Source: Clytia hemisphaerica
Lineage: Eukaryota; Cnidaria; Hydrozoa; Leptothecata; Clytiidae
Assembly: GCA_902728285.1 (NCBI GenBank)
Contig: CACVBU010000538.1
Coordinates: forward strand, 396,113-460,112
Direction of reading: 5' to 3'
Length of the DNA: 64,000 nucleotides
In this document: in pieces, positions 1 through 43,076 of the stretch
How the letters are laid out: each line of letters starts with the position of its first letter
How positions within the stretch are numbered: position 1 is the stretch's first letter
Position numbers and translations under genes: made by a program
Notes under the pieces: model-generated
Told to the model about the DNA's origin: nothing
The model's database searches: none
The model's input: only the letters and a program-made list of their open reading frames with translations

Positions 1-1457
1 AAAAGTCCCCACTTTGTGAATGTTTCTATTTATTTTACTCACAAATCAGCACGATTCTTTTATAACAACCAAGTTGTATATTAAAAAAAAACATTCCTAA
101 AAGTTGAGTTGCAACCAAGAATCAACAAAAACAATGCAGGGTTTAGTTTGAGATGAATAAAATTTCATTTCTATAACAATGATCAGGATAAAACCTTCAT
201 TCCAAGTGATTTCCAGGCGTGCATTTTACAGTAGAATATAAAATATCATGTGCGATAAATCACACGCCTCAAAAACTGATTCACGAAAATTTTTCAAACA
301 AACAAACAAACAAACAAACTAACCCTAACCCTAACGATGATGTCGAAAAAAAATGCGGCCCGGTTACGACGAAATAAATTTTCACCCGGCCGGTGGACCG
401 GAAACAAAAATTTTTTTCGGGTTCGCCTGGGTAAAAGTACCTAAACCTGACTGAAATTCGAGCCGTTACTAGCAACCCTGCGGGGCCCAAGGCGCCGAGT
501 ATGCACCTGGCGCAGTGACAAGCCGTTACTAGCAACCCTGACCCTACCTAACTGTTAGTTAATCAATTCCAAACAACAAAACCCCCGGAAAGGTGACTAT
601 CAGCGATCCGTGGATAAAAAAATAAAAAAATGAAAAATAAAAAAATGAAGGTAACTTTGGGTGATCAGATATAACTCTTTCCGTTAAATGTTAAATTGAT
701 TCAGCATGTCCAGTCAAACAAAATACCGTAGTACAAAATAAGATTTGTCTGTTTTGTTTATATCGCTCAAAACAACTTTTACGAGCTTCCCGTGGACACG
801 CTTCAGTTTAAAACCAGGACCAGTTTACTAGCAAATATTTCCACCCTAAGTATATTTATAACAATGTTTTCATACCAAATAAGACATTTAATATTTATAT
901 GAATTTACAACATTCATATATTTAATATAATTATATAAGAGAAACCAAGTTTTTCTCAAAGAAAATGTTAAAAAAATTCAGTCCTGAAATTACACGCCTG
1001 TTTAAATCATGTTTTCAAAAATTGGCCCGAGTGTGGCCCGTGCGTGGCCCGCGTGTGGCCCGAACACGGCCCGAATTCTCGGGCTAGCTCGGGCCATACT
1101 CGGGCTTTACGCGAATTCCAATAAAAGTTTTGGCCCGAGAATTCTCGGGCCATGTCGAGGGTCGTCCGCCACGCTGTTTTTTATATTTTCACGCTGTCCC
1201 AACGCAACTTTTTTTGAGAAAACGCAGTGTTTGGGAAAAGTGCCATATCTCAAGAACTAGAAATCTTGTGGTAAAAAATAAGCTATCCCTGAAAAGCTAA
1301 TTAAATTCTGCAGCTTTAAGGTTGGGTGAAAGTTCAATTAAATTACTCTAACTAAAATGGTAGCTCTACATTCACCAATGTTTTTTTCGTCACTTTTCGG
1401 CAATGTCACTTTTTTGGCATTTTTCACTTCCTATGCAAAAAAAAGTGGGGGGAACTT
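1..1457. other. Left intergenic stretch with AAAC microsatellite, telomere-like CCCTAA run and GC-rich palindrome block
   Basis: No gene is recognisable. An AAAC microsatellite (about 297-321) runs into roughly two and a half CCCTAA units (about 321-334). The 20-bp sequence AGCCGTTACTAGCAACCCTG occurs twice in direct orientation (462-481 and 522-541). At about 1022-1160 there is a GC-rich block of GGCCCG/CGGGCC motifs that ends in a perfect 20-bp palindrome (1133-1152). ORFs crossing these blocks are low-complexity read-through. Confidence 0.55.
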
Positions 1458-3282
1458 AATAGACCTTTTTTAATGAGGCCACCCTGTTGAATAATTATGT
1501 AGTCCAGCAAAAATAAACATTGATATAGCCATGCATAATTATTATAATATGCATGAAACAGTAATTATGGAGGCCCGGAAAACCCGAGTTACAAAAACTC
1601 GAGTTACAAAAACCCGAGTTACGACGAATATGACGTCACAAGTCTCAAATTATGACGTCATAAGTGGGCTTTTTAACTCGAAAAAGTTTTTTACTGTTGT
1701 TTTGTAACTCGAATTTTTTTTTTCTTAATATGTTTTAGAGTTACGTAACTCGAAAATAAATTTTAAATTTCATTTTTCGAGTTACGTAACTTGAAATTGT
1801 AGTACATTATTTGAACTTTCGAGTTATCTTCAGGTGAAACCAAGTCGGCCAAAAATTCTAGAATTCATACTATTAATAAATATACACCATTTCTTTCGAG
1901 AGAAGAATCAATAGATCTGATTAGAATAGAAACTTGTCAAAAGATCTAATTTACAAAACAATAATTATAATAGGATAAAAGAGCAGGCGTCATAAACATG
2001 ATTTTGAACAATCAGAAAATATTTCAAGCAACCTTCTAAACATTTATTTTAAAACGATTACAATTCATTATATTACTTTTGTACATTGCGCAATCGAGAA
2101 TCTTTTCAACGAAATATGTATTTTGTTTTCTATAAGAACATCTAAAAATTCAAAGCCTTCGGATCTTTAGCTTTTTTTGTTGAGCCTTAAAATTTTCTTA
2201 AAATGTTCCTATTTCACTAAGTGAGTATTTTCTGCAATTTTCTAAGAAATTAGGTGTTTTTGAGTCCATAAGAGGAATGTTAAGAAATGATCTTAACTTA
2301 TTGTTACTATTTTAGCCCTCAAAACCTTCTGTTCTCGTATGGTTTTTTCTTAAAAAAATTGTGAAAAACCTGTGAAGTTTTTCGAGGTTTTTAGCTTTTA
2401 ACGAAAGGACAATGAATTTGAATTTAACAAATATAGATTGTGGAATATATTTTTTTATAAGGAACACGTTTATAAGGAACTTGAGGCTGAAAATTGTCTG
2501 AGAAATAAGGAATTGTTAAGGAACTGCTCAGGCTGAGAATAAAAAATCAAGTTAAGAAACAGCGAGAGTTCAATTTGAACTTGCACACATTTACAACAAC
2601 CTAAATAAAAAGACGGAAAATATTGCAGAAAAACCTTTCAATATGTCAAAAAGAAAAAAAATGCTGATAAAGAAGCTACACACTTAGCAAATCCAAACTT
2701 AACAGTTAAGTAACTAAGGAACTCGGTAAGGAACTTTGAAGCTGAAACTCTCTGGCAAAATAAGGAACTCCAGGCTCGGAGCCAAGTTAAGGTTCCTTAT
2801 AAAAAAAAAAAACGTGTATAAGTCTCAAGAAAATAACAGAAAATTAAATTGTTTACTGTCCCCTTTCAATTTTATTCCCTTCCTCTCTAAAAGAAAAAAA
2901 GCGCTTTTTAGAATTTTTGGCCAACTTGGTTGCGCTTTAACATAACTCGAAATATTTTTTTAAAATTTCGTTTTAGAGTTACGTAGCTCGAAAAATAAAA
3001 TTTAAAAGTTATTTTCGAGTTACGTAACTCTAAAACAAAATTTAAAAAAAATATTTCGAGTTACAAAACAGCAGTAAATAACTTTTTCGAGTTAAAAAGT
3101 CCCCTTATGACGTCATAATTTGAGACTTATGACGTCACATTCGTCGTAACTCGGGTTTTTGTAACTCGAGTTTTTGTAACTCGGGTTTTCCGGGCCTCGT
3201 AATTATGCATGGCTGTATCATTGTTTTTATGCTGGACTACATAATTATTCAATAGGGTTGCCTCTTTAAAAAAAGGTCTATT
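1458..3282. mobile_element. Non-autonomous DNA element with about 300-bp terminal inverted repeats
   Basis: The left end (AATAGACCTTTTTT) and right end (AAAAAAGGTCTATT) are inverted copies. The match continues inward for roughly 300 bp per arm, through CATGCATAATTAT, GGCCCGG and repeated 'ACTCGAG/GAGTTAC' motifs. The flanks are compatible with a TA duplication. No transposase ORF is visible. Inside are other decayed inserts: a piece of the CACGTTTTTT MITE (about 2118-2360) and a TAAGGAAC-rich inverted repeat (about 2467-2818). A right-end fragment of the same family lies at about 30440-30530. Each arm carries two TGACGTCA palindromes. Confidence 0.75.
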
Positions 3283-3808
3283 ATTAAATATTTCTTTAGT
3301 ATTTTATCAATATGTACTTACTCCTGAAGCCATATACCAAAAATAAGTATCCAAAAACAATTCTAGTGGTCACAAGGGCTTTTCAAACATTGCTCACTTT
3401 TCTCAGAAATCAGTGTTTTTCCGTCCGCCATCTTGAATCAGTGTTTTTATTTGAAAAGTGCTGACTCACACCGTGATCATAACATTACATCATTATATAT
3501 CAACGGAAAGCTTAGACTCTCTACTTTCTTTTTCTTCTTTTTTCAACGATCAGAAAGCAAGCCAATCAAAGATATTGCGCGAGAAAGACATGCCTATCAA
3601 ATTGCGTATATGTACGGCATTCGGGACGTCTCAAGGACGTATATGTACGGCATTCGGGTTCAAAAGGTTAAAGAGAATTTTTTAGATGTTTGAACATGAT
3701 ATTAATGACAATTTTATGTATCTCTCCTGAAAGTTTCACAAAAATTCATATAGAGGAAAAGAAGTTATGATTAAAAGGAGTTCTTTACCTAAGTTTATTT
3801 TAAGTTTA
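3283..3808. other. Unassigned spacer with a 21-bp direct repeat
   Basis: No gene is recognised. A 21-bp sequence starting CGTATATGTACGG occurs twice, at 3605-3625 and 3638-3658, separated by 12 bp. The two overlapping ORFs here are short, overlap each other in different frames and have no recognisable domain. Confidence 0.4.
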
Positions 3809-6556
3809 AGTATTTATTTATTTACCATTTAACACTACAGAAAAGATACAAGTGATGATATGCACAAAAAATATATGGAAGGAGGCCGCCTTATAGTCAA
3901 GCTAATCAAAAAGATGCGGCCACCTAAGTACAGATTGCGTTTATAACACATTGTAAATTAGTTGAAAATGTTTACATATTTTTAAGAATTTTGTTATATA
4001 ATGAAAAATAAATTAAAAGAAAGTTTGCTAACCTTTCTTGGTAGGGGAGGGTGTGCTCAGTATCTATCTATCTATCTATCTATATATTTCAGTAGTTAAC
4101 AACATAACTGTTTGTTCTCCCTACATATAAAAGCATTAACAAAAATAAGATAAATGAAATTGGTTTAATAATAAAAAATGTTTGTATGTTTATTCAATAA
4201 TAAATATGTTAAAAATTCTAAAAAAATCTAAGTATGTTTGGTTGAGGACAAAGCCTAGGTTATCGAGATTAAGAGTAACAAGCACAAGGCTAAACAAAAT
4301 GTTCTGAGAATGCCAAGATACGTGGAGGCAAAGTAGTAATGAGAAGTTTGAGCCTCAGGCTTAAGTCATGAGTAGTAATTAATAATATTGACGTTCTAGG
4401 CAAACTAAAATGGTGTAAAGTTAAATCAAAAGTTAAATTAAAAGTTAAAATTTAATTAAATTAAATTTTAAAATAAACCAGTATTGTGCTAAAAAGATTA
4501 ATAAACTAACTAGAAATAAAGAGACATAGCATAAGACATAGCTAAAGTAAAAATATTTTTGGTAAGTAGGCAAGTGACGTCAAAACAAAATTGCTTCAAA
4601 GATGATTAAGTGAGTAGAGTGCAAAGATATATGAATTGGATAAAATAGGTTAGGGCAGGGAAATCCGATGATTAAGTGAAGTGAAAAAGAGGCCTGACGT
4701 CTGGATTTGATTTAAAAAAAACTAATAATCTAATTCTTTAGAAAATAACGAGAAGTTGCATCTTTTAAATTCATTCCTATCTTCCATATTCAAAATGTTA
4801 GCTGGCAATTTATTCCACCAGTTAATAGATGCTGGGATAAATGAGTCCTGGTACGCAATTACACGTCCATGTATTGGTTGGTATTTATTACATCCAATGT
4901 GTTATCTCCCAAGACAGTGAGTAAGGGCGAGAGATTTAACAAAACTGAAATCAGATTAGCTCAGGGTAATATTTGGGTAAGATCGCTGGATGCTGTTCCA
5001 ATGTGTTATGCAAAACTTAGAAAGAAAGATTTGTTCCCAAAGATAAGGGTGTTGTAGGAAGGAACAAAAAGTAGTTTCAAACATGCTCCTCTGGTACTTT
5101 GAGTGTTTTCGTCTTCAGCATCGAGCTGAATAAAGTTAAAAAACTCCAGAAGGGTAATTTGTTATTTAGGAATCTGTGGACAAAAGATATATTAAGGCAT
5201 TTGACAAGGTCAAAGATCTTGAGAATTTTGAGATCAGAAAAGAGTGGAGAAGAAGGGCATCGAGAGTTTTTAAAAGTAATAAGACGTAAGGCTTTCTTTT
5301 GAAGGATAAATATAGGCTTGGAGGTGGTATTGTCAGTAAGACCCCAGAGTTAGCAACCATACTGAAGATGAGAATGAAAAAGAGCATAATAAATGTTAAC
5401 TAAGGTTTTTGTTGAAACATAGTGCCTGAGCTTAGATATAATACCATTTGCTCTGGCAAGTTTAGCTGATAAAGATGTAGTGCGGGCTTTCCAGTTTAGG
5501 TGCATGTCAATCAAAACGCCAAGATATTTGATATTTAAACTTTGAAAAATTTTCTTACCTCCAATTTTATGAAAAGGAAGAATTTTTCAACAGTGTCTGA
5601 AAATTAAGAATTCAGTTTTTCCAGCGTTAAGGGATATTTTATTGGCTTTGAGCCAAGTTTGGAGGGATCTTAGGTCACGATTGACTCTGTTGCAAAGGGA
5701 AAGAAGATCATCATTAAAATGTAAAATATGGGTATCATCGGCGAAATGAAAAGTTTCACTTGAAAAGATTGCATTGTGAAGATCATTAAATAGATTAAAA
5801 ATAAGAGAGATCCTAGAACAGAGCCTTTTGGAACACCATGGGGGGTTATTTTAATAGAAGATTTATTAGATGAAATAGAGACAAACTGGGATCTGTTAGA
5901 TAAATATGATCTGAACCAGTCATTAGCCTTTCCTCTAACCCCATAGTGGTCCAGTTTTGAAATTAGAATAGAATGATCAATGTGTCAAAAGCCTTTTGCA
6001 AATCAACAAAAACACCACACACAAAGTCACCATCATCAAGAGATTTCCAAATACGTTCAACAATATTAAGTAAGGTATGGATGGTTGAGTGAGATCTACG
6101 AAAACCAAACTGGCGCTCAAAAAATACTCGATGAGAATCTAAGAAAGTAATAAGACGAGAGTACATAAGTTTCTCAAGAATTTTCTCTATGTTGGAAAGA
6201 AGAGATATAGGGAAATAATTGGATATTGCAAGTGGAGAGCCTTTGTTTTTGAAAACGGGAATAACTTTCGAGAGTTTAAGTATTGTGGGGAAACAAACAG
6301 ATTCAAATGAAAGGTTAAAAAGAAAAGAAAGGGGTCCAGAGAGGTCAAACTTTAGAAGACGAAGAATTTTTGGGGAAATGCTATAAGGGCCAGATGACTT
6401 GTTAAAGGATAAAGAATTAATTGTTAGTAAGACTTCAGCAGGGTTAACACGATCAAGAAAAATAGAGTTCCTAATGCGATTTTTGAGATAGTGAGAGAAG
6501 TGACGATTGGTTGGACCAATTTTGGAACAGACAGTATCTGCAATAGAATTTCTCTA
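3809..6556 (-). pseudogene. 5'-truncated, decayed non-LTR (LINE) retrotransposon, CR1/Jockey-like reverse transcriptase
   Basis: Reading the minus strand from about 6556 down, conserved reverse-transcriptase blocks appear in order but in shifting frames. A fingers/palm stretch with QFGFRRSHST and then CGVFVDLQKAFDT lies at about 6166-5963. A GVPKGSVLGSLLFL-type block is near 5845. The catalytic FADD motif lies in FHFADDTHIL near 5735. A C-terminal thumb-like stretch (ILQKKALRLITFKNSR type) lies near 5330-5160. The 3' untranslated part ends in an A-rich AAATAAATAAATA tail near 3809-3830, as expected for an insertion by target-primed reverse transcription. Frameshifts and loss of the N-terminal part and endonuclease show it is inactive. 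The clade assignment is by motif style only. Confidence 0.85.
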
Positions 6557-8533
6557 CCATTTCTCTACTGGGTTTTCTTATGATAACTGGATGTTTACCT
6601 ACCATTCTCTGGACCCCTTTCTTTTCTTTTTAACCATTCTATGGTGGCTTATCTTAAAGTGAAGGTGGTTGAACAAAATGTTTTTGGCATATTGATGTAA
6701 CTGCATGGTGGGCCCTCAGGTGACTCTCACATAGCTGCATCACTAAATTAGTAGCCGACCTCTGACCTTCAGTCTCCTACCTTCCTAATATTTACTGAAA
6801 ACCCTGAGTGTGACTAACTGTCATGGATGTCATTTTGAATAATTATATTAAAAACTCCAGCATCATCAAAAATAAAAATGATCAACCATGGGATGTCAAT
6901 TTGGCCACCATTTCACCGACCCTCCAAAGTCATTAATTTGAGTCACTAACAGTAATGCGAACAGCAAATTATAAAATGAGGTATATGAAGGTCTACGGAA
7001 GGAGGCCTTTAAAGGTAGAATCATTTGTCTAGACTTTATTCAGCTTTTGTTTTGAAATGTAATAAAGCCCATCTACAGTCAGTCTAAACTTAAACTCCTA
7101 TCCTATATGATTAGAAACTAGGCTAGTCTTACCTCTTTTATCTTTTCCTTTACAACAATACAATGCTGACAAGTTGACACAACAGTCAACATATGTGTAC
7201 ATGTACATTGACAAGTAATCCCTGAGAGAAGTTTTTATAGAAATCTGCAACAAAAACGGAAGTGTTCTCTATTCTACTGACTGCTTCCCAGCGCTCCTTC
7301 GCAGCTGTTTATCAAATTTCCACCAATGAGGTTGCCACATTTCACACGGCCCTTCTTTTTGGCACCAGTGGCCTTTCAGTGCCTTGCATGACGGGCGGCT
7401 GTAAAATCCCACCCTTCATATATTTGTTTCAATCCGTGATCCTTGGCTTAGGTTTTTTCTCATCTTCAATTCACTGAAGAAAGCGGGAATTCGATGCGAG
7501 AGTTAGATTGTCAACAAAGTGCCGTAAAAAATCATTGAATAAAAGAAGAACTTAAAATGTTAAATATTTTCATTTTGAAGAATAGGTGCAAAAAAGGTAA
7601 ACATAGAAAAGTTTTATTTTTCATTGCATTAATCGAAATGGGGGATTTGGAAATTTTAGTTTATTTTTTTGCACAAACCCCTGTAACTATGGGCGAGTAC
7701 CCTGTTGCTAAGATGTTGGCTTGAAATCGAAAATGAAACCACTCAAAACGAAAGTAAAATCGGCCTGTACTCGAAATTTTGTAATCTTGATATACAAGTT
7801 TAAGTCTATACTGACAGTAGGGTGCGCACTCGTTGGGATTTTTTGAACGGAACGAGGAAGAATTTACAAAAATGAACTTCAATGCATTAGTACCTACCTT
7901 TAAATCATCCAAATATGTTCATTCTTTTTTTTAAACCAATCAGAAATTATCAGGGAAACAAGTAAAAAAAACTGCATCCATGTATCTATTTTCTTTCCAA
8001 AGATATGCATGTTTTTTGACGTCAAGGTGAAAACGGGACTTAGCGCTGACCACAGCACCAGAAAATTCTGAACCCACATTGAAACAAATGGCTGTTGCTA
8101 TTGAGCTGGTTCATCTTTTCAAATGTAGTTTTTTTAGTAAACCCAGGGTAAGATTAGGCTACAATACATTGTTTTTAGCTATCATTTCCAGCTCATTAGC
8201 TATAAGCTAATAAAGTTTAACAGTCATCGGGCCAATTTTCAGACCGCACCGGCAAACTCCCCACACCCCGCCACACGGAAGACTAGATTTCATCCGCCAT
8301 TTTTGGCGCGATATTGGTGCTTCCGAAAATTATTTATTGCTGGCATGGTGTAAGGAGACGATTCTTTGGAAAGGTGATTTTTTTTGTGTTTTGAAAATGG
8401 AATAACTTTGGGAATACTTAACCAGTTCTAATAAATTACCCCTCATTTTTCTCACAAAGGTAAGGACTTTTAAATAAAATAAGTTTGGTTTCGAAAAATT
8501 GAGGGGAGAATTTTGGCCAGTCCACCCTATCTA
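6557..8533. other. Intergenic stretch without recognised gene
   Basis: Short ORFs at 7262-7477 (+) and 7661-7912 (-) have no recognisable domain, no splice context and no homology I can see. I treat the stretch as non-coding or old repeat sequence. Confidence 0.4.
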
Positions 8534-9169
8534 CAGTGGGGCTGGAACTTCGATTTTTGAGGATTACAATTTTACCTGTTTTTTAGCGATTTTTGCCTCG
8601 CTAACCCAAATCTTGCAACCTCTTTACCTTAAGGAAGATCAAAATTAGAGTTTTTCAACGTTCCGAAAAAAACGCATTGCAGAAATTTTTTCATCTTCAC
8701 AGGATCAATTCTCAAGAATAAAATACATCTTTTGGTCTTTGGGTTTGTTTCTGACGTTTTTCCTTCAAAGAATATCGATCACTTTCCCTTTCCCCTTGAG
8801 CACGCGAGAAAAAATGATTAGCATGTGTCTTCGCACGGGCGAATAAAGATGAGGCAGCAATCTTGCATTGAGGGTTAAATAAAAAACAAATGATAACTGT
8901 TTTGTTTATTCCTCAAATCCCCAGGAAAAGTTTTTTTGCCGACTATTTTACAAATCTCGGAAAAGAACTCCCATATGAATTCCGATACCTTACCCGACTG
9001 GTTGATTTTGGAACGGTTTCAATAAAGTCATAATGGCAGATAATTTTAAAAGTTTCTGAGGAAATGTGTGTAATTTATCGATGTTGATGGCTTGTTGATT
9101 CTTTAAAAGAGAAAAGATAACAGGTATAGCTTTTTCTAATCCTGGAATATCGAGGTTCCAGCTACACTG
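8534..9169. mobile_element. Non-autonomous TIR element, CAGTG ends
   Basis: The left end CAGTGGGGCTGGAACTTCG is matched in inverse by CGAGGTTCCAGCTACACTG at the right end. The similarity continues about 50 bp inward (TACCTGTT on both arms). The 5-bp sequence ATCTA abuts both ends and is the likely target-site duplication. There is no ORF of useful size inside, so it is a MITE-like derivative. Confidence 0.65.
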
Positions 9170-9529
9170 ATCTACATTTAGTAATTTTAATTTCTGTATA
9201 GGCTAAATATTTGCATGTGTGACGTCATTGTTGGACTTTCAAAATGAACAGATTTATTTGCTAAACAAGTTTTTCTCTCTTTTTTCTAAACTTTGAGTGA
9301 GTTTTAAAAGGAAAAATTCTTTCATAAACCATTTTGGCATTTAAGTTCTGAACTGACTATTTATCGGTACATCCGAAAGCTTGACACAAGGCATATTTTT
9401 CTTTGTTCTTCTAACTACATTTTTCTCAAAACATCTCTACGCCTATGTACACCCAAATTATAATTTCTATAAAACATCTTCTTTCTACAAATTTTGTCTT
9501 AAGTAGGTCAAATATGCACTGTGCTTGTT

Positions 9530-10124
9530 GGACCTACCCCGGTGGAGGTCCTATAAATTAACCTGTGTTTGTTCGTTCGTCCGTTCATCTATTCGTTTGT
9601 CTGTTTTTTTTCGTCTGTTACCAACTTTTCTCAGGATTGAATCATAGGAATGTTTTGATTTTACCCTACTTTCATACAAAAAATCAGAAAAAGTTAATGA
9701 TCCAATTTTTCACAAAGTCCAAAAAACGTTTTTTGGACTTTGTGAAAAATTGGATCATTAATTTTTTCTGATTTTTTGCATGAAAGTAGGTAAAAGATGG
9801 CTCAAGCAGATTTTTGTAAAAAAATAATTTTTCAGCTCAAAAAACGCATCTTTATCTATAAGAATCACTATTAATAAGCATACATCAATGTACTTAGCCA
9901 AATTACTCAATTTTTTGATGAGATAGATGTTTGTTTTTGCTCACGGAGTCTTAAATATGAAAGAATATTTCAAGAGACTGAAAGTTTTGTTTCTAAACGT
10001 TTTTTTATAAGAAACAAACGACTAATTTTAATAAATCGTCACTATTTGTGTTCTGAATGATTGTTTAATGGTCATGTCACGTAGATATCAATTATATGTG
10101 TTAAATGCATAACCAGGTAGGTCC
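9530..10124 (+). mobile_element. GGACCTACC-family element, copy 1 (hairpin core)
   Basis: It begins GGACCTACC and folds at once on AGGTCC. The conserved CTATAAATTAACC and a TTCG/TCCG microsatellite follow. The element ends in GGTAGGTCC, the inverse of its first nine bases. The core of this copy contains a near-perfect 63-bp-arm inverted repeat (9665-9790). Its 3' end lies 54 bp before the start codon of the coiled-coil ORF. Confidence 0.75.
9665..9790. repeat. Long near-perfect hairpin, about 63-bp arms
   Basis: Left arm 9665-9727 and right arm 9728-9790 are reverse complements with about two or three mismatches and essentially no loop. The centre is AAAAAACGTTTTTT at 9721-9734. It lies in the core of a GGACCTACC-family element. 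The arms resemble the 'TTTTTCTGATTTTTTGCA' core motif of the other copies, so it probably arose by head-to-head duplication of one core unit. Confidence 0.85.
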
Positions 10125-10178
10125 ATAAAAGTATCACTTGTTAATTTTAGAATCAACTAAGTTTTACAAACCTAAAAA

Positions 10179-11294
10179 ATGGTTGAGACTAATAATGATG
10201 AGTTACTAATTGTAAAGTTGGAAGAAAACTTCGAATATGAAGAAACTGATAATAACATCTCTTCTAAGCTGGAATTAGAAAGCAAAATCCTTCAAAGAGA
10301 CAAGGAAAATGCCGAGTTGAAAGCTGCTCTCAAAGATATGAAGTATGAGAAGGAAATATTAGTTGGCAAATATGAAATAGAGAAACTGAGATCAGAGAAT
10401 GTTCTGATGAAAGCAGAGAAACAGTTTGGAATTGATGTAAAAACAGCAGCAAATAGGAAACGTAAAATTGAAGAAGAATTGGTAAATACTAAAGCAAAAA
10501 TAACCAAACTGGATGAGCAACAAAGCAAATTTGAAGAAGAAAAGATATTTTTGAAAGAGAATTTTGAGGAGCTTGAGAAAAAAATCACAAAACTAGAGGG
10601 GCATAATATTAAATTGCGGAAGCAAAATACACAATTAAAGCACACAAATAACGTACTAAAGGACACAAATAAAAAACACCAAGAGAAAAATATCACTCTG
10701 TATAAAGAAAAAAATAAATTTGAAAATTTATATATGGAGTGCAAACATGAGAAGGAAAATCTACTACTTCGACAAAAATCATTAGAAGGTTCATCGATAT
10801 CGAAGCTCACAAGTCAAAAACATGGTCACAAAGAAATCCCAAAAGAAGTCAGCAAAGTCAGAGAGGTTATGATAAGCTTATCAAATCAACTTGATTATGC
10901 TCGAATGCCGCTTGGGGATTTACTCAAAATAGGAGTTGCAATGATTTTTGAACAAGCACCTAATCCAAACTATGTCAATTGGTATAAAAGTATGCACCAA
11001 AGATCACGTACAATACTATCTAATATCATTTGGCAAGATTACTTCTTGTACAAGCATTGTGGAGGTCCGTCAAAAGAGCCATTATATATTGACCTTGGAA
11101 TGTGGCTTCTTCCAAATGGCTGGAATTTACTTAGTTCCAATATCAAAATTCTTCACACCAGAGATAACAGAAAGCAAAAGGATATCGAATATATTAGCGA
11201 TGATGAATGGCTAATTAGTGATTTGTCAAAAGAGTTTGTACATGAAGGATACTTTCTAATTCTTGTAAAGAAGCAATATTTAGCTTTAGAATAA
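10179..11294 (+). CDS. Intronless coiled-coil protein, 371 residues, family unknown
   Basis: I do not recognise the family. The ORF starts at ATG 10179 and runs uninterrupted to TAA at 11292-11294. An acidic N-terminus (about residues 1-30) is followed by a long, Lys/Glu/Leu-rich coiled coil (about 30-205) and a low-complexity SSISKLTSQKHGHKE hinge. A non-coiled C-terminal part of about 140 residues is rich in Trp, Tyr and Pro (for example WYKSMHQRSR and LYIDLGMWLLPNGWN) and looks like a folded domain. No signal peptide or membrane segment is visible. An AATAAA hexamer overlaps the stop (11290-11295). It is a single exon among heavily spliced genes and sits between a mobile element and HEATR6, so it could be a retrocopy, a domesticated element gene or a lineage-specific gene. 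The intact length of coherent coiled-coil coding argues it is real. The 172-residue minus-strand ORF inside it is its antisense shadow. Confidence 0.7.
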   Translation: MVETNNDELLIVKLEENFEYEETDNNISSKLELESKILQRDKENAELKAALKDMKYEKEILVGKYEIEKLRSENVLMKAEKQFGIDVKTAANRKRKIEEELVNTKAKITKLDEQQSKFEEEKIFLKENFEELEKKITKLEGHNIKLRKQNTQLKHTNNVLKDTNKKHQEKNITLYKEKNKFENLYMECKHEKENLLLRQKSLEGSSISKLTSQKHGHKEIPKEVSKVREVMISLSNQLDYARMPLGDLLKIGVAMIFEQAPNPNYVNWYKSMHQRSRTILSNIIWQDYFLYKHCGGPSKEPLYIDLGMWLLPNGWNLLSSNIKILHTRDNRKQKDIEYISDDEWLISDLSKEFVHEGYFLILVKKQYLALE

Positions 11295-11295
11295 A
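11290..11295 (+). promoter_or_regulatory. Candidate poly(A) hexamer overlapping the coiled-coil ORF stop
   Basis: AATAAA shares bases with the TAA stop codon. Only 274 bp separate this stop from the HEATR6 start codon, so an early cleavage signal would be useful to the upstream gene. Assigned by sequence match only. Confidence 0.3.
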
Positions 11296-11568
11296 GCTTG
11301 TTGGATTAGGTTCTTTGTTAATGAAAGTTAAAAAAAATTTAAAAAGAGCTTCTTGTTTGATTTTTATAAGTTCACAATGACAAAAAATTATCTTACCTTC
11401 AGGTAAAGGTTGAAAATCAATTTGTGGATTAAATTTAAAATCCAAAATTTTTTCATTTTGGCAGTCACAGGCTTTTGGTTTATATCTGGACACCACTTTT
11501 CAAAAAGGCTCAGCTGAATGACTCTTCATCTATTTCACTTTTTTTTTTAATTCGTAGATTAGTAAATA

Positions 11569-43019
<31,451 letters not shown>

Positions 43020-43076
43020 CATGTGACCTGAAAATGTTTTAAGTCCTCTAGAGGCAATCATATGAATTCAGGATAT

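Noticed and set aside
10292..10810. 172-residue Ser/Phe-rich minus ORF
   Set aside because: It is the antisense of the Lys/Glu-rich coiled coil; Ser/Phe/Leu richness is the expected mirror.
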